From Saccoglossus kowalevskii (lineage: Eukaryota > Hemichordata > Enteropneusta > Harrimaniidae), in assembly GCF_000003605.2 (NCBI RefSeq), contig NW_003128867.1, positions 145,786 to 156,497 on the forward strand: a DNA stretch of 10,712 nucleotides, read 5' to 3'. Within the stretch, counting starts at the first letter, position 1; each line of letters begins with the position of its first letter. Position numbers and translations under genes: made by a program. A model generated the notes under the pieces. That model did not search any database. It had not been told where the DNA came from and worked only from the letters and a program-made list of their open reading frames with translations. Shown one piece after another: positions 1 through 6,965 of the stretch.

Positions 1-422
1 AATCTTGAGGTCATGGGGCATCCCCTGACCTAGATTTCTCTCTCCGTCATTGGCTGAATCGCAAATTAATGTCTACAGTTCAAAATAGTCATTTTGACTG
101 ACCAGAGTCTATGGGGGTATGAACTACGGTATGTGAATAGGCGGGTTGAAAACCCTCTGCCTAATTTTGATTGTTCGACCGAATGAAAATGACATGATCA
201 TGGTAAAAATTGTCATGTCATAGTGGGCTTTCTGGGGGTAGTTATTGCAACATTGCCCTAGGCTTGATTCATCAACTCTGATATTGTGTGATGTGATGAT
301 TGTATGAATTGTCACCTAAATGTATATGGTTTGAACATTTGGCTGGGTTTAGTAGCTAAGTTGGAAGTGTATTTTGTTCACTCTTGTCTTTGACTCTCAA
401 TTAAATATTCTTGTATCTTCAG
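1..422 (+). other. Partial intron upstream of the first visible BSDC1-like exon
   Basis: No coding exon is recognisable here. The stretch ends in a plausible 3' splice site: a CTCAAT branch-like sequence near 397, the pyrimidine-rich ATTCTTGTATCTTCAG, and AG at 421-422. At 8-31 there is an inverted repeat, AGGTCA-TGGGG-cat-CCCC-TGACCT. It could be a small hairpin or an old transposon end, and its arms are nuclear-receptor-like half-sites. An in-frame ATG at 374 lies inside this intron and only opens an ORF by chance. Treating the whole stretch as intron is an inference from the acceptor and from the missing N-terminal part of the protein. Confidence 0.6.
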
Positions 423-998
423 ATGACACTTGGGAAGTAACTGATGCTGTAGAAGAGACAGTGGGTGATGTGGCTGAAAAACCCAAAAAACCTGAATCAC
501 CTGACCAGTCACCTGACAAAAAGGAAATAGATACTGAGAAGCTGGAAACCAAAGATGTTGTGAACCAGGATGAGGTTACTATAAAAACAAAAGAACACTT
601 GGAAGAGAATATAGGCACAGAAACTAAGAAGGAGGAACAAAATAATGCGGCTTTCAAAAGTGAAAAGGACGATACTGCCAAAAAAACTGAGGACTCTGTG
701 GAGGATACACAAACAGCGCAGGAAGCCAAGGAACATATTGAGGGTGGACAAGAGCCTGATAAAACTGAACCTGATAAAACCGAACCTGATAAAACCGAGT
801 TGCTCACAGGGGAGAAAGCCTTGGAGGTGAACAAAGACAAAGAATCAACTACATCCGAGGGGAGTAGTATAGAAGAGCTGAGGTTTAGTGATGATAGTAG
901 TAAAGAAAAGGATGAAGCAGATAAGACTGTGTTACCAGTACAGAAAGATGGCAGTGGTATGTCCTCTCCAGTGCAGTCTGATAATGGTGCTAGTAAGG
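423..998 (+). CDS. BSDC1: BSD domain-containing protein 1-like: penultimate coding exon (acidic low-complexity region)
   Basis: This internal exon completes a codon with its first two bases, encodes 191 full codons and leaves one base (G998) for the next exon. Reading starts DDTWEVTDAVEETVGDV. It is rich in Glu, Lys, Asp, Thr and Ser, has no cysteine, and is probably disordered. It contains three EPDKT repeats and a Ser/Asp/Glu-rich stretch (SSIEELRFSDDSSKEKDE) that suits casein-kinase-2-type phosphorylation. The acceptor is CTTCAG at 417-422 and the donor is AAGG|GTGAGT at 999. BSDC1-type proteins have an N-terminal part and a BSD domain, then a charged linker and a conserved acidic C-terminus; only the linker lies here. 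The gene name rests mainly on the next exon. The BSD domain is not in this window, so another acidic-tail protein cannot be excluded. ORFs on the other strand are shadows of the biased composition. Confidence 0.75.
752..796 (+). repeat. In-frame 15-bp coding repeat (EPDKT x3)
   Basis: Three direct copies of GARCCTGATAAAACY lie at 752-766, 767-781 and 782-796. They encode EPDKT three times and are followed by another Glu codon. The last two copies are identical and the first differs at two synonymous third positions, which fits recent slippage within the exon. Fifteen bases is a multiple of three, so changes in copy number would keep the frame. Confidence 0.9.
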
Positions 999-1004
999 GT
1001 GAGT
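993..1004 (+). promoter_or_regulatory. Tandem 5' splice donors, 6 nt apart
   Basis: The sequence GTAAGGGTGAGT holds two donors, GTAAGG at 993 and GTGAGT at 999. The upstream exon context favours the second (AAGG|GTGAGT). Both leave one base of a split codon, so both join in frame to the exon at 2035. The distal donor gives ...S-K-D-T... and the proximal one gives ...N-T..., so the forms differ by two residues. That both are used is inference; the two GT motifs and their phase are directly visible. Confidence 0.55.
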
Positions 1005-2034
1005 CTTGTAGTACTGTAAAAGGATTAATTTAATTTTGCTTATTTCGCTGATTGGAAAGTGCACTAAATTGAAACCCAGTAAATATGTAAAATTTAGCAT
1101 TAGAACACATTATCTGAATGATAAAACCGTGAATTTTAAAACCCACTGAATATGCCTAAAATGGTACATCAGTGAAGTTTAAACCCAGTGAAAATTATTC
1201 ATTAAGTTTTATGGTTGAACAATTTCTACAATGGTGGATGGGGGCGTTGGCTGGATAGAGAGGCAAGGTGACAACCATTTTTGTGAAATTCTATATAAAA
1301 CAATTATTTTATGAGGGATAGATGGGGTGGCACAAAGCCCTAGGAATTGACAATGAAGTCCAAATCCAGTGGACATTATGAAAACTTGAAGTGCAAGGAT
1401 GTTCTGTTGTTTTTATCAGATCTGATTCAAAATGGCCATTTTGTTTTAATGAATGCTGTTGTCATACAAAATTTTTAATAATGTGGTGTCTCGTGGTCAC
1501 TGAAGTCATTCAAACTAATAGAATGAGGTTTTCTGTCTGCATTTACTGAAGAAATATTATGATCTATATGCAATGTTTTAAGCATTTTTTTAACATGCTC
1601 ATGTAAAAAAAGTTGATGTATTGTTGAAATCATCACTGGCACAATGTGTTGCAATCCCTGGCTGTGATCACCGCAGATGTATACATGGTGGAATGACTTT
1701 TTGAACAAAATTAATTAATAATGATTCTTGTGCTATGTTATGCAAATCAATAGGATACATTTTAAAATTTTCTTTTGAACGTTAAAAGGATACTAACACT
1801 AGTAATTAGTTTCTCAAAATTACTGTGTGCGCAAATTACTAAAGGCCGCGAATTAGTAGAGTTTTTTTTACGATACTTATATTTTGGGAGTACCGTATTT
1901 GATAAATCCTCCTGCAACTTCTTCCCTGTAAGAAAGTACCAGGATGTGTGACCTTTTGGGGGTCATAATGCATATTGACATTGGAGTCCAAGGGAAGTCA
2001 TTTATTTTAATGTTCATGTTGTATTGTTTTACAG
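999..2034 (+). other. Last intron of the BSDC1-like gene (GT-AG, 1036 nt)
   Basis: The intron runs from GTGAGT at 999 to TTGTTTTACAG ending at 2034. Its phase matches on both sides: one base upstream and two downstream give GAC (Asp). It contains a MITE copy at 1012-1216 and is otherwise AT-rich with nothing recognisable. If retained, the reading frame continues 11 codons (GESCSTVKGLI) and stops at TAA 1031-1033 inside the MITE, which would remove the conserved acidic tail. Confidence 0.75.
1012..1216. mobile_element. MITE copy 1 (TACTGTAAAA-type TIR), degraded, in the intron
   Basis: This 205-bp segment is a direct-orientation relative of 5420-5630. Shared blocks include TATGTAAAATTTAGCA, ATGATAAAACCGTGAATTT and CACTGAATATGCCT. 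The left end TACTGTAAAA is intact, but about 18 bp of the left inverted-repeat arm seen in the other copy is missing. The right end is decayed to TTTTATGGTT. The copy carries no coding capacity, so it is a non-autonomous element. The right boundary is set by alignment to the second copy and is accurate to a few bases. Confidence 0.75.
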
Positions 2035-2174
2035 ACACCAGTAGTCTGAGTGATGATTGGGACAGAGACTTTGATATAGAAATCACAGAGCAAGATCTAA
2101 AACATGTTGCTGCTTTAGCCACAACCACAGAAGGCAACGAAGAAGATCTTGATGACTGGGAAAGTTGGGAATAA
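2035..2174 (+). CDS. BSDC1: BSD domain-containing protein 1-like: terminal coding exon with conserved acidic tail
   Basis: The terminal exon gives 45 residues and TAA at 2172-2174 after the split Asp codon. The tail has DDWDRDFDIEITEQDL near its start and ends DDWESWE. A Trp-Asp-x-Asp-Phe-Asp block, a short helix-prone segment and a final acidic WE..WE are features I recall for the C-terminus of BSDC1; SYAP1, the other BSD protein considered, fits less well. The acceptor is GTATTGTTTTACAG at 2021-2034, with the phase matching the donor at 999. The molecular role of BSDC1 is poorly defined, so I assign none. Family assignment is moderately confident because this motif and the composition are the only evidence in the window. 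Confidence 0.78.
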
Positions 2175-2622
2175 TTACAACCTGCTCATCCCCACCATAT
2201 AATAGTTGTGTCCTTCCAACTGAAATACCATGACTGTATTTAATATTCAGAATATACCATTATCAGATCACGGGTGGTTAAGGTATTCTGTTGAGGGTTA
2301 ATATATAATATAACTTAATGTATAATATAACTTTCTATAAGGGGAAAGCTTAAATAATTATTATTATTGGCATTCAATATTTTATTCTTGCTTATATTTT
2401 AATTTTTAGAAACAAAAAATAAGCTATTTACAAAGATTTGTTGAAAGAGAAATCTTCCAGGAGTATCGCTATTGGACAAAGTTGCATGCATTATTGTAAA
2501 TGTTGCCATGGTAATATTTTGATCATGTTATTAACTCTAATTATGAATACCTGTCCAAGTTTTTTTTCCTCTCACCTGATGTGTGGTTATGGCCAATAGT
2601 AAAATGTGTACTCTATAAAAGT

Positions 2623-2632
2623 GCGCCCTCTG
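2623..2632 (-). promoter_or_regulatory. CTCF-like core motif
   Basis: The minus strand reads CCACAGAGGGCGCAC around this point, and CAGAGGGCGC agrees with the core of the bilaterian CTCF motif. The 5' part of the motif matches poorly. A single core match in 10 kb can arise by chance, so this is only a candidate. Confidence 0.2.
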
Positions 2633-2992
2633 TGGTGAAAATGACATCTGGTGTCTTAATTCTTTAAGCGGCAATGTCTTTTGTCATCTGTCACAAATAT
2701 AAAACCTGCCTCATTGTTGTAACTTTTTTTTCAAAAAATATAATTGACTTCTAGGCGATAAATTATGTCCATTTGGGTCAAAAATTAAGAAATTATATAA
2801 AAATATTGTATCTTAAGTTTGGCGAAAAAGTATGGTATTCTAAGAATTAAAAATGTAATATAGATAGGTCACTGTATTATAATTTCTCATTAACATTCAG
2901 AGAATTACATGCAAGTTTCATTATTAAAAGTTACAGTCATTATTATTATTCTAAGAAAAATTAAATATAAACACAACATGTTTAAAGTGGGC

Positions 2993-3297
2993 AACCTCAT
3001 AAGTTCTTGGTGAACTCAGGAGGTCCTGGGTGACCTTGGAAGTTTCTGGGTGACCTCGGAAGATACTGGGTGACCTTCAAAGCAACCAAACGACCTCGGA
3101 AGTCACTGGGGGACGTTGACAGCCTCTGGGAGACCTTGGAATTTTCTGGGTCCTTGGGAGTTTCTGGATGGTCCTGGGTGACCTCTGGGTTTTCTGGGTG
3201 ACCTCTGGGTTTTCTGGATGACCTCAGGGTTTTCTGGATGACCTCGAGAATTTTTGGGTGACCTCGAAAGTTTCTGGGTGACCTCAGAATTTGCCTA
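2993..3297. repeat. 20-bp minisatellite, about 15 copies, with TGACCT in each canonical unit
   Basis: The unit consensus is close to ACCTCGGAAGTTTCTGGGTG. Units begin at 2993, 3013, 3033, 3053, 3073, 3093, 3113 and 3133. One shortened unit and one half unit (GTCCTGGGTG, 3171-3180) interrupt the phase, and it then resumes exactly at 3181, 3201, 3221, 3241, 3261 and 3281. TGACCT occurs exactly nine times, always at the unit junction. The right half is more uniform (ACCTCTGGGTTTTCTGGRTG variants), so it probably expanded later. The period is not a multiple of three and no protein is encoded. Confidence 0.95.
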
Positions 3298-3367
3298 TCA
3301 TGTCCAGCATATGGTTAGTAAAATATAAGATATATTCTCATTGTTTGGGAAAAGGTTTGAAATTGTA

Positions 3368-3373
3368 AATAAA
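3368..3373 (+). terminator. Candidate polyadenylation signal AATAAA
   Basis: The sequence TGTAAATAAAATGTTTGTGTAATGCAG has a canonical hexamer followed at once by a GT-rich stretch that could serve as the downstream element. It is the best poly(A) site downstream of the stop at 2174, although weaker ATTAAA motifs occur earlier. Use by the BSDC1-like transcript is inferred. Confidence 0.4.
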
Positions 3374-3390
3374 ATGTTTGTGTAATGCAG

Positions 3391-3864
3391 CTTACTTGAA
3401 TCTATTTATTCCACTTGTTCGGGGGATTTTGAAATACTCCTAGTTTGTGATAAAGAATAGTCTTGATTCACTGCTACATGAATAGAGCTTGATAGATCTC
3501 ACTGACCTAGTAGTTAGAACAACACAAAAACAAAATCCTGCACTGTGCATTAACTTGAGTTAAGTTTAATTATTATTTTAGCACATACATTTTAAAAAGA
3601 ACTAGCTTGCATAAGCAACATCTTTCTCCGTCATTATTCATTATACCATATATGATCATTCACTAAATTTAAATATGATAATGAGCTATATTGGCCCATC
3701 CAATCACAAATTCTGTTACATATTCAAAAGCTTATCCAGTTCTATGTGGCCATTGTCAAGTCATTAGGTGTACCTGAAATATTCAATTAAATATTCACTA
3801 TAAAATCTGTATTAGAAGCCATGGCTTCTATTAAAATGGTACAATGCAACAGAGAGGTTCTCAA
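3391..3864. other. Intergenic AT-rich stretch
   Basis: I see no coding exon, RNA gene or transposon end here. The only notable structure is a perfect 18-bp palindrome at 3813-3830, listed separately. Confidence 0.5.
3813..3830. repeat. Perfect 18-bp palindrome
   Basis: TAGAAGCCATGGCTTCTA is self-complementary over all 18 bases with no spacer. It sits 34 bp before a minisatellite whose units also contain GGCTTC, so the two may share origin. It could also be a dyad protein-binding site. Nothing else in the sequence decides between these. Confidence 0.8.
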
Positions 3865-4122
3865 AATGCGGCTTTCTTTAGGAATGCAACTTCCAATTAC
3901 TGATGCCGCTTCCTTGAGGCATGTGACTTTTAATTATGGATGCGGCTTCCTTTAGGGATGGGTCTACTAATTATGGATGCGGCTTCCTTTAGGGATGCGA
4001 CTTCTAATTACAGATGCGGCTTCCTTTAGGGATGTGACTTCTAATTATGGATGCGGCTTCCTTTAGGGATGCGTCTACTAATTACGGATGCAGCTTCCTT
4101 TAGGAATGCGACTTCTAATACA
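3865..4122. repeat. 37-bp minisatellite, seven units, each an internal dimer
   Basis: Units start at 3865, 3902, 3939, 3976, 4013, 4050 and 4087. Each has two related halves, GATGCGGCTTCCTTTAGG (18 bp) and GATGCGACTTCTAATTATG (19 bp), so the 37-bp unit is a diverged dimer of an 18-19-bp monomer. Central units differ by only a few bases while the outer units are more diverged, as expected when expansion happens in the middle. Alternating variants (GATGCGACTTC and GATGSGTCTAC) suggest local duplication of unit pairs. The period breaks reading frames, so the array is non-coding. Confidence 0.95.
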
Positions 4123-4490
4123 GATTTTATGGAAATAACCCTAGAGAGCAAATATCTCTTTAAATATATTAACAATGTATTTGTAGACTGACATAGCCTG
4201 CACAGAACAAATAACTCTCACTCAATTGCTTCATAAAACAACTTTAATGTTTTCTGGTGTTGGAATATAGTTATTCAGACTAATTGCTGTAAATATTGCA
4301 ATGATTTCAGGGAGAATACGATGCTTTGATTCCATTAATTCATCTGCAAGGCTGACATGTCAGAATTGAGTGCCCTTAATTAAGATTTATCCAGTTAGTT
4401 CAGTGATGTAATTGTAACATGCTAATGTGTGAACGTGAAGTATACTTTTTATTCTGCGTTTCATGAACTTCGAAACATTGTAAATTGTTG
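4123..4490. other. Intergenic stretch, nothing recognised
   Basis: The sequence is AT-rich and unique. I find no ORF with coding character, no splice-site pair around coding sequence, and no repeat end. Confidence 0.5.
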
Positions 4491-4611
4491 TTTAAAGGGT
4501 GGTTCTCGCACAACATAAGTTTTGATATGGGTCCCATGCAACATATACGACATGTGTAACATACATATATATGTATGACGTATGCTCGTATGACGACCAC
4601 CACCCTTTTAA
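4491..4611. mobile_element. Short palindromic TIR element (MITE-like)
   Basis: The left end TTTAAAGGGTGGT and the right end ACCACCCTTTTAA are inverted repeats of about 13 bp. The arms continue imperfectly inwards (CATATACGACATGTGTAACATA against TATGACGTATGCTCGTATG) to a central ATACATATATATGTAT palindrome, so the whole 121 bp can fold back on itself. TTAA at each end could be a target duplication of piggyBac type, but the arms are offset by one A. The ORFs that cross it in both directions result from the palindrome and are not genes. Confidence 0.65.
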
Positions 4612-5419
4612 CATTAAAAAATGTTTCCACATTGACTGTTATACCAAAGCGTTTCAAGCATTATTTCTTTCAAGGTAGCTGTAATGACATGGCTACTTCA
4701 AATCAGAGTGTTGTGTGTAATGGTGAACCACTTACACTTGCGGTTGTTTCGCATTTTAAACGCAACTTAAACTTGGTATTAAAGCATTCTTAGATAGTAC
4801 TTTTAAATTTCTTATTATTTTTGATGATTATCCAACTCAATTGATAAATATGTGCTGGAAATGTGTCCAGTTTCAAGAATTTTCAGAACATCCATATGTT
4901 ATGGCTTCCCATTAGTATTGAAGTGCATATATTTATGTTTTAAAATTTGCTCAGAAGTAGATGTGGAATGAAACCAAGAAAAAACATTCAATGATATTTA
5001 AGTGTACATTAATATATATTCAATTTTGTTTTATCATGGATTTAAATGTAAAATAAATCTGACATGTTATCTATATTATATCATCTTAAGTTTTAAGAAT
5101 GACCATTGCTTCTTGAGTGCTTTTAAGTATGTAATTTAATTTGTTTTATGCGGTAGCTTTTGTATGGTTTATTTTTTTTAGAAAGTGGGAGGATTCATTT
5201 GCAGTGGAGACTTTCTCACAATCTGCATTTTTTCTGTATCAGCACAATGAAAGAAGTTATCTAATTTTTGATGAGCCTTTCACAAATTACTTCTCCACCG
5301 CTCTGTACCGTTTTAGTTCTACTTTTTACAGTATTTCATCCACTGCGTGCGTATGATAGTGATCAAGGGATAATAAACAATGTTATTGATATTGGTTCTT
5401 GCATTCATCAGAGATAATA
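4612..5419. other. Intergenic AT-rich stretch, no gene recognised
   Basis: Short ORFs (4575-4793 and 5141-5356, plus) have no recognisable domain, begin without supporting signals and are explained by chance. I found no RNA gene. A 3' exon of an unidentified transcript cannot be excluded. Confidence 0.45.
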
Positions 5420-5630
5420 TACTGTAAAAAGATTAATTATTCACTGGGTTTCAATTGTGTTTATTTCACTGACTAGAAAAAGCACTAAATTAAAACCGAG
5501 TGAATATGTAAAATTTAGCATAGAACACATTGTCTAAATGATAAAACCGTGAATTTAAAACTCACTGAATATGCCTGGAATGGTAAATCAGCAAAATTTA
5601 AACCCATTGAAAATTAGTCATTTTACAGTA
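5420..5630. mobile_element. MITE copy 2 (TACTGTAAAA-type TIR), nearly complete
   Basis: The 211-bp element starts TACTGTAAAAAGATTAATTA and ends with the inverse, ...TAGTCATTTTACAGTA. The TIRs are about 30 bp and continue into GGGTTT. TA at each outer edge is consistent with a TA target duplication of Tc1/mariner type, though it could be part of the TIR. Inside are iterated motifs (AAACC-AGTGAATATG, CTCACTGAATATG) that resemble subterminal repeats. It matches 1012-1216 in the same orientation and codes for nothing. Confidence 0.85.
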
Positions 5631-5731
5631 GTCTCTCTACCTCGTTGAAAATACTTTTTATCATTTTCATTTCTAGAAATATTACATGTGCACTTGCCAC
5701 ACAGTCAGTCTGATACCTATCATCTCTTTTT

Positions 5732-5775
5732 GGGGGGTGGCCCAGGGGTAGCATGATTTACAACTACTAATAAAT
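5732..5775 (+). other. tRNA-like head (possible SINE remnant)
   Basis: GGGGGGTGGCCCAGGGGTAG includes TGGCCCAGGGG at 5738-5748, which fits the RNA polymerase III box A consensus. A proper box B is absent; the nearest candidate, GTTCGGACG at 5803, mismatches at two key positions. It could be the 5' head of a tRNA-derived SINE truncated or joined to the following repeat. It is not a functional tRNA gene, since no cloverleaf can be drawn. Confidence 0.25.
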
Positions 5776-5795
5776 TGGTGTTGCTGTATTTGTTA

Positions 5796-5828
5796 GTCCC
5801 CGTTCGGACGGAGTCCGAAAACGGGGAC
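5796..5828. repeat. Strong hairpin at the start of the repeat element
   Basis: GTCCCCGTTCGGAC (5796-5809) pairs with GTCCGAAAACGGGGAC (5813-5828) across a GGA loop, with only a two-base bulge (AA). GC-rich arms make it stable as DNA cruciform or RNA stem-loop. Confidence 0.9.
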
Positions 5829-5847
5829 TTATGTTTTGCCCTGTGTG

Positions 5848-5875
5848 CGTTCGTCCGTCCGTGCGTCCGTCCGTG
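5848..5875. repeat. CCGT microsatellite-like tract
   Basis: CGTTCGTCCGTCCGTG then CGTCCGTCCGTG: tetranucleotide CCGT units interrupted by a G. It lies inside the repeat element just after the hairpin and is probably a constant part of that family. Confidence 0.85.
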
Positions 5876-5882
5876 ATCACCT

Positions 5883-6475
5883 GTATCTCGAACATGCATG
5901 GACTGATTATGTTCAAACTTCACTCATACATCACACATTATATGGGACATATGCACATGCATTTTTTTCATGATCCGATTAACGATAGCCGAATAGCGGC
6001 CATTTTAAGGTCGAAAATGCATCAAAATCGCACATTTTCACCATTCCGGACCCGGATCTCAGTTATGCATGGCCGGATTTCGTTCAAATTTGGTACATAC
6101 ATTAAACATACAGGACCTTGATGCACGTCATTTTTTTTTCCCGGATCAAGTTCGAAATGGCCGACTGGCGGCCATTTTCTTAAAGAATTCAGTTCTGGAT
6201 CCATATCCAAGACATGTCTGGATTGATCAAGTTCAAACTTCACACACACATGGTGCATCATGTCACAAATAGATATGTGCATTTGTTTCATGATCCGCTT
6301 AACAATAGCTGAATGATGGCCATTTTAAGACCGAAAATGCATTAAAATCACGTATTTTCACAATTCCGGAACCAGATCTCAGTCATGCATGGATGGATTT
6401 TGTTCAGATTTAGTACAATGTGTTGTACATATGCAGGTGCATTTCGGTCATGATCTGCTTTGAATGTATATGTCA
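5883..6475. repeat. Four internal subrepeats with alternating 171- and 149-bp spacing
   Basis: Anchors ATGCATGG/ATGTCTGG lie at 5894, 6065, 6214 and 6385, spaced 171, 149 and 171 bp. Each is followed by a gttcaaattt-like block, then usually TGATCCG or GGATCAAG and GGCCATTTT. Units one and three are most alike (GTTCAAACTTCAC; CATGATCCGMTTAACRATAG), as are two and four (CAGTYATGCATGG). The array is therefore a dimer of about 320 bp duplicated once, and the last unit is truncated. Confidence 0.8.
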
Positions 6476-6499
6476 CTCAAATATGAACGGAACGGGGAC

Positions 6500-6706
6500 G
6501 TGTCATTGACAATGACTTGTTGATTTGAACTCAATCTTCTACAACATGTATTTGTTATACATGATATTTATTGCCAGTTAATTAAAACTGGATTCTAATA
6601 TGGATGTTTAGGTGATTTCAGTGCTTGGCAATATCAGGATTCAATTTAGTGTTAGGTGTTTTCAGGGTCCAAGTATTTTTAAAATCATCAAAAGGTCCTT
6701 TTGTTG
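6500..6706. other. Spacer between repeat copies
   Basis: A perfect odd palindrome, GTCATTGACAATGAC (6502-6516), sits directly next to the right end of the element and may belong to it. The rest is AT-rich with nothing recognisable. Confidence 0.5.
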
Positions 6707-6965
6707 GTCCCTGACACAGTCTGAAAACAGAGACTTGTTGTTTTCTGTCTCTGCATTTGATCCTACCTGTATTTTAAACATGCCTGGACCAATAACATTC
6801 ATACATCTTGGGGTACAAAATCACATCCATTTGTTTCACAATCTGAGTCAAGATGGCCGAACGGTAGCCTTTCCTTGTGCTAAAAATGCATCAAAATAAG
6901 CTTTTTTCTGCCATTCTGAATCCGGACATCCATTTTGGTCATATTTACTTCAAACTTGTCCAGCA
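6707..6965. mobile_element. Decayed, truncated copy of the hairpin element
   Basis: GTCCCTGACACAGTCTGAAAACAGAGACTTGTTGTTTT aligns with the hairpin start at 5796, and ACCTGTATTTTAAACATGCCTGGACC, ATGGCCGAACGG and AAAATGCATCAAAATA align with its first subrepeat. Many CG dinucleotides of the other copy appear as TG or CA here, as expected of methylated CpG decay. It has about one and a half subrepeats and no right end. The ORF across it is not a gene. Confidence 0.65.

Larger units (their letters stand above)
2175..3390 (+). other. Probable 3' UTR of the BSDC1-like gene
   Basis: There is no coding exon here. The DNA is AT-rich with short ATT microsatellite runs (about 2357-2369 and 2939-2950) and several weak poly(A) signals (ATTAAA near 2847, 2924 and 2959). 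The best signal is AATAAA at 3368. If that one is used, the 3' UTR is about 1.2 kb and includes the 20-bp minisatellite. An earlier end is also possible, so the UTR boundary is uncertain. Confidence 0.4.
5796..6499. mobile_element. Non-autonomous repeat element with 5' hairpin and GTCCCCGTTC / GAACGGGGAC ends
   Basis: The element begins GTCCCCGTTCGGAC and its last ten bases, GAACGGGGAC (6490-6499), are the inverse of its first ten, giving about 704 bp. A hairpin (5796-5828), a CCGT-rich tract (5848-5875) and four related subrepeats of alternating type follow in order. No clear target duplication flanks it. TTTGTT(A/G)GTCC precedes both this copy and the decayed copy at 6707, so the true left edge may lie a few bases further out. 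ORFs on both strands come from the repeated units and show no known domain. I do not know the family name. Confidence 0.65.

Noticed and set aside
374-422. ATG at 374 as the start of a 219-residue protein
   Set aside because: The first 16 codons lie before a good acceptor (CTTCAG at 417-422), and the reading to 1033 runs through a donor. The exon is internal, so no start is needed here.
397-840. Minus-strand ORF of 147 codons opposite the BSDC1-like exon, and nested ORFs at 509-751 and 645-830
   Set aside because: They mirror the Glu/Lys/Asp-rich plus-strand exon (Ser/Phe/Leu-rich shadows), have no domain and lack splice support, whereas the plus frame has matched splice phases.
2035-2174. 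SYAP1 rather than BSDC1 as the source of the acidic tail
   Set aside because: SYAP1 is also a BSD protein, but the short DWD-DFD block with terminal DWESWE fits BSDC1 better from memory. A database comparison would decide it.
2993-4122. CRISPR-like arrays at 2993-3297 and 3865-4122
   Set aside because: Both are head-to-tail repeats with no unique spacers, no cas genes nearby and a eukaryotic context. They are minisatellites.
5732-5803. A functional tRNA gene
   Set aside because: Box A is present but there is no box B, anticodon arm or acceptor stem pairing.
5831-6291. ORFs of 96 and 89 codons on both strands (5831-6121 plus, 6022-6291 minus)
   Set aside because: They fall inside the hairpin repeat element, follow its repeated units, occur on both strands and show no domain.
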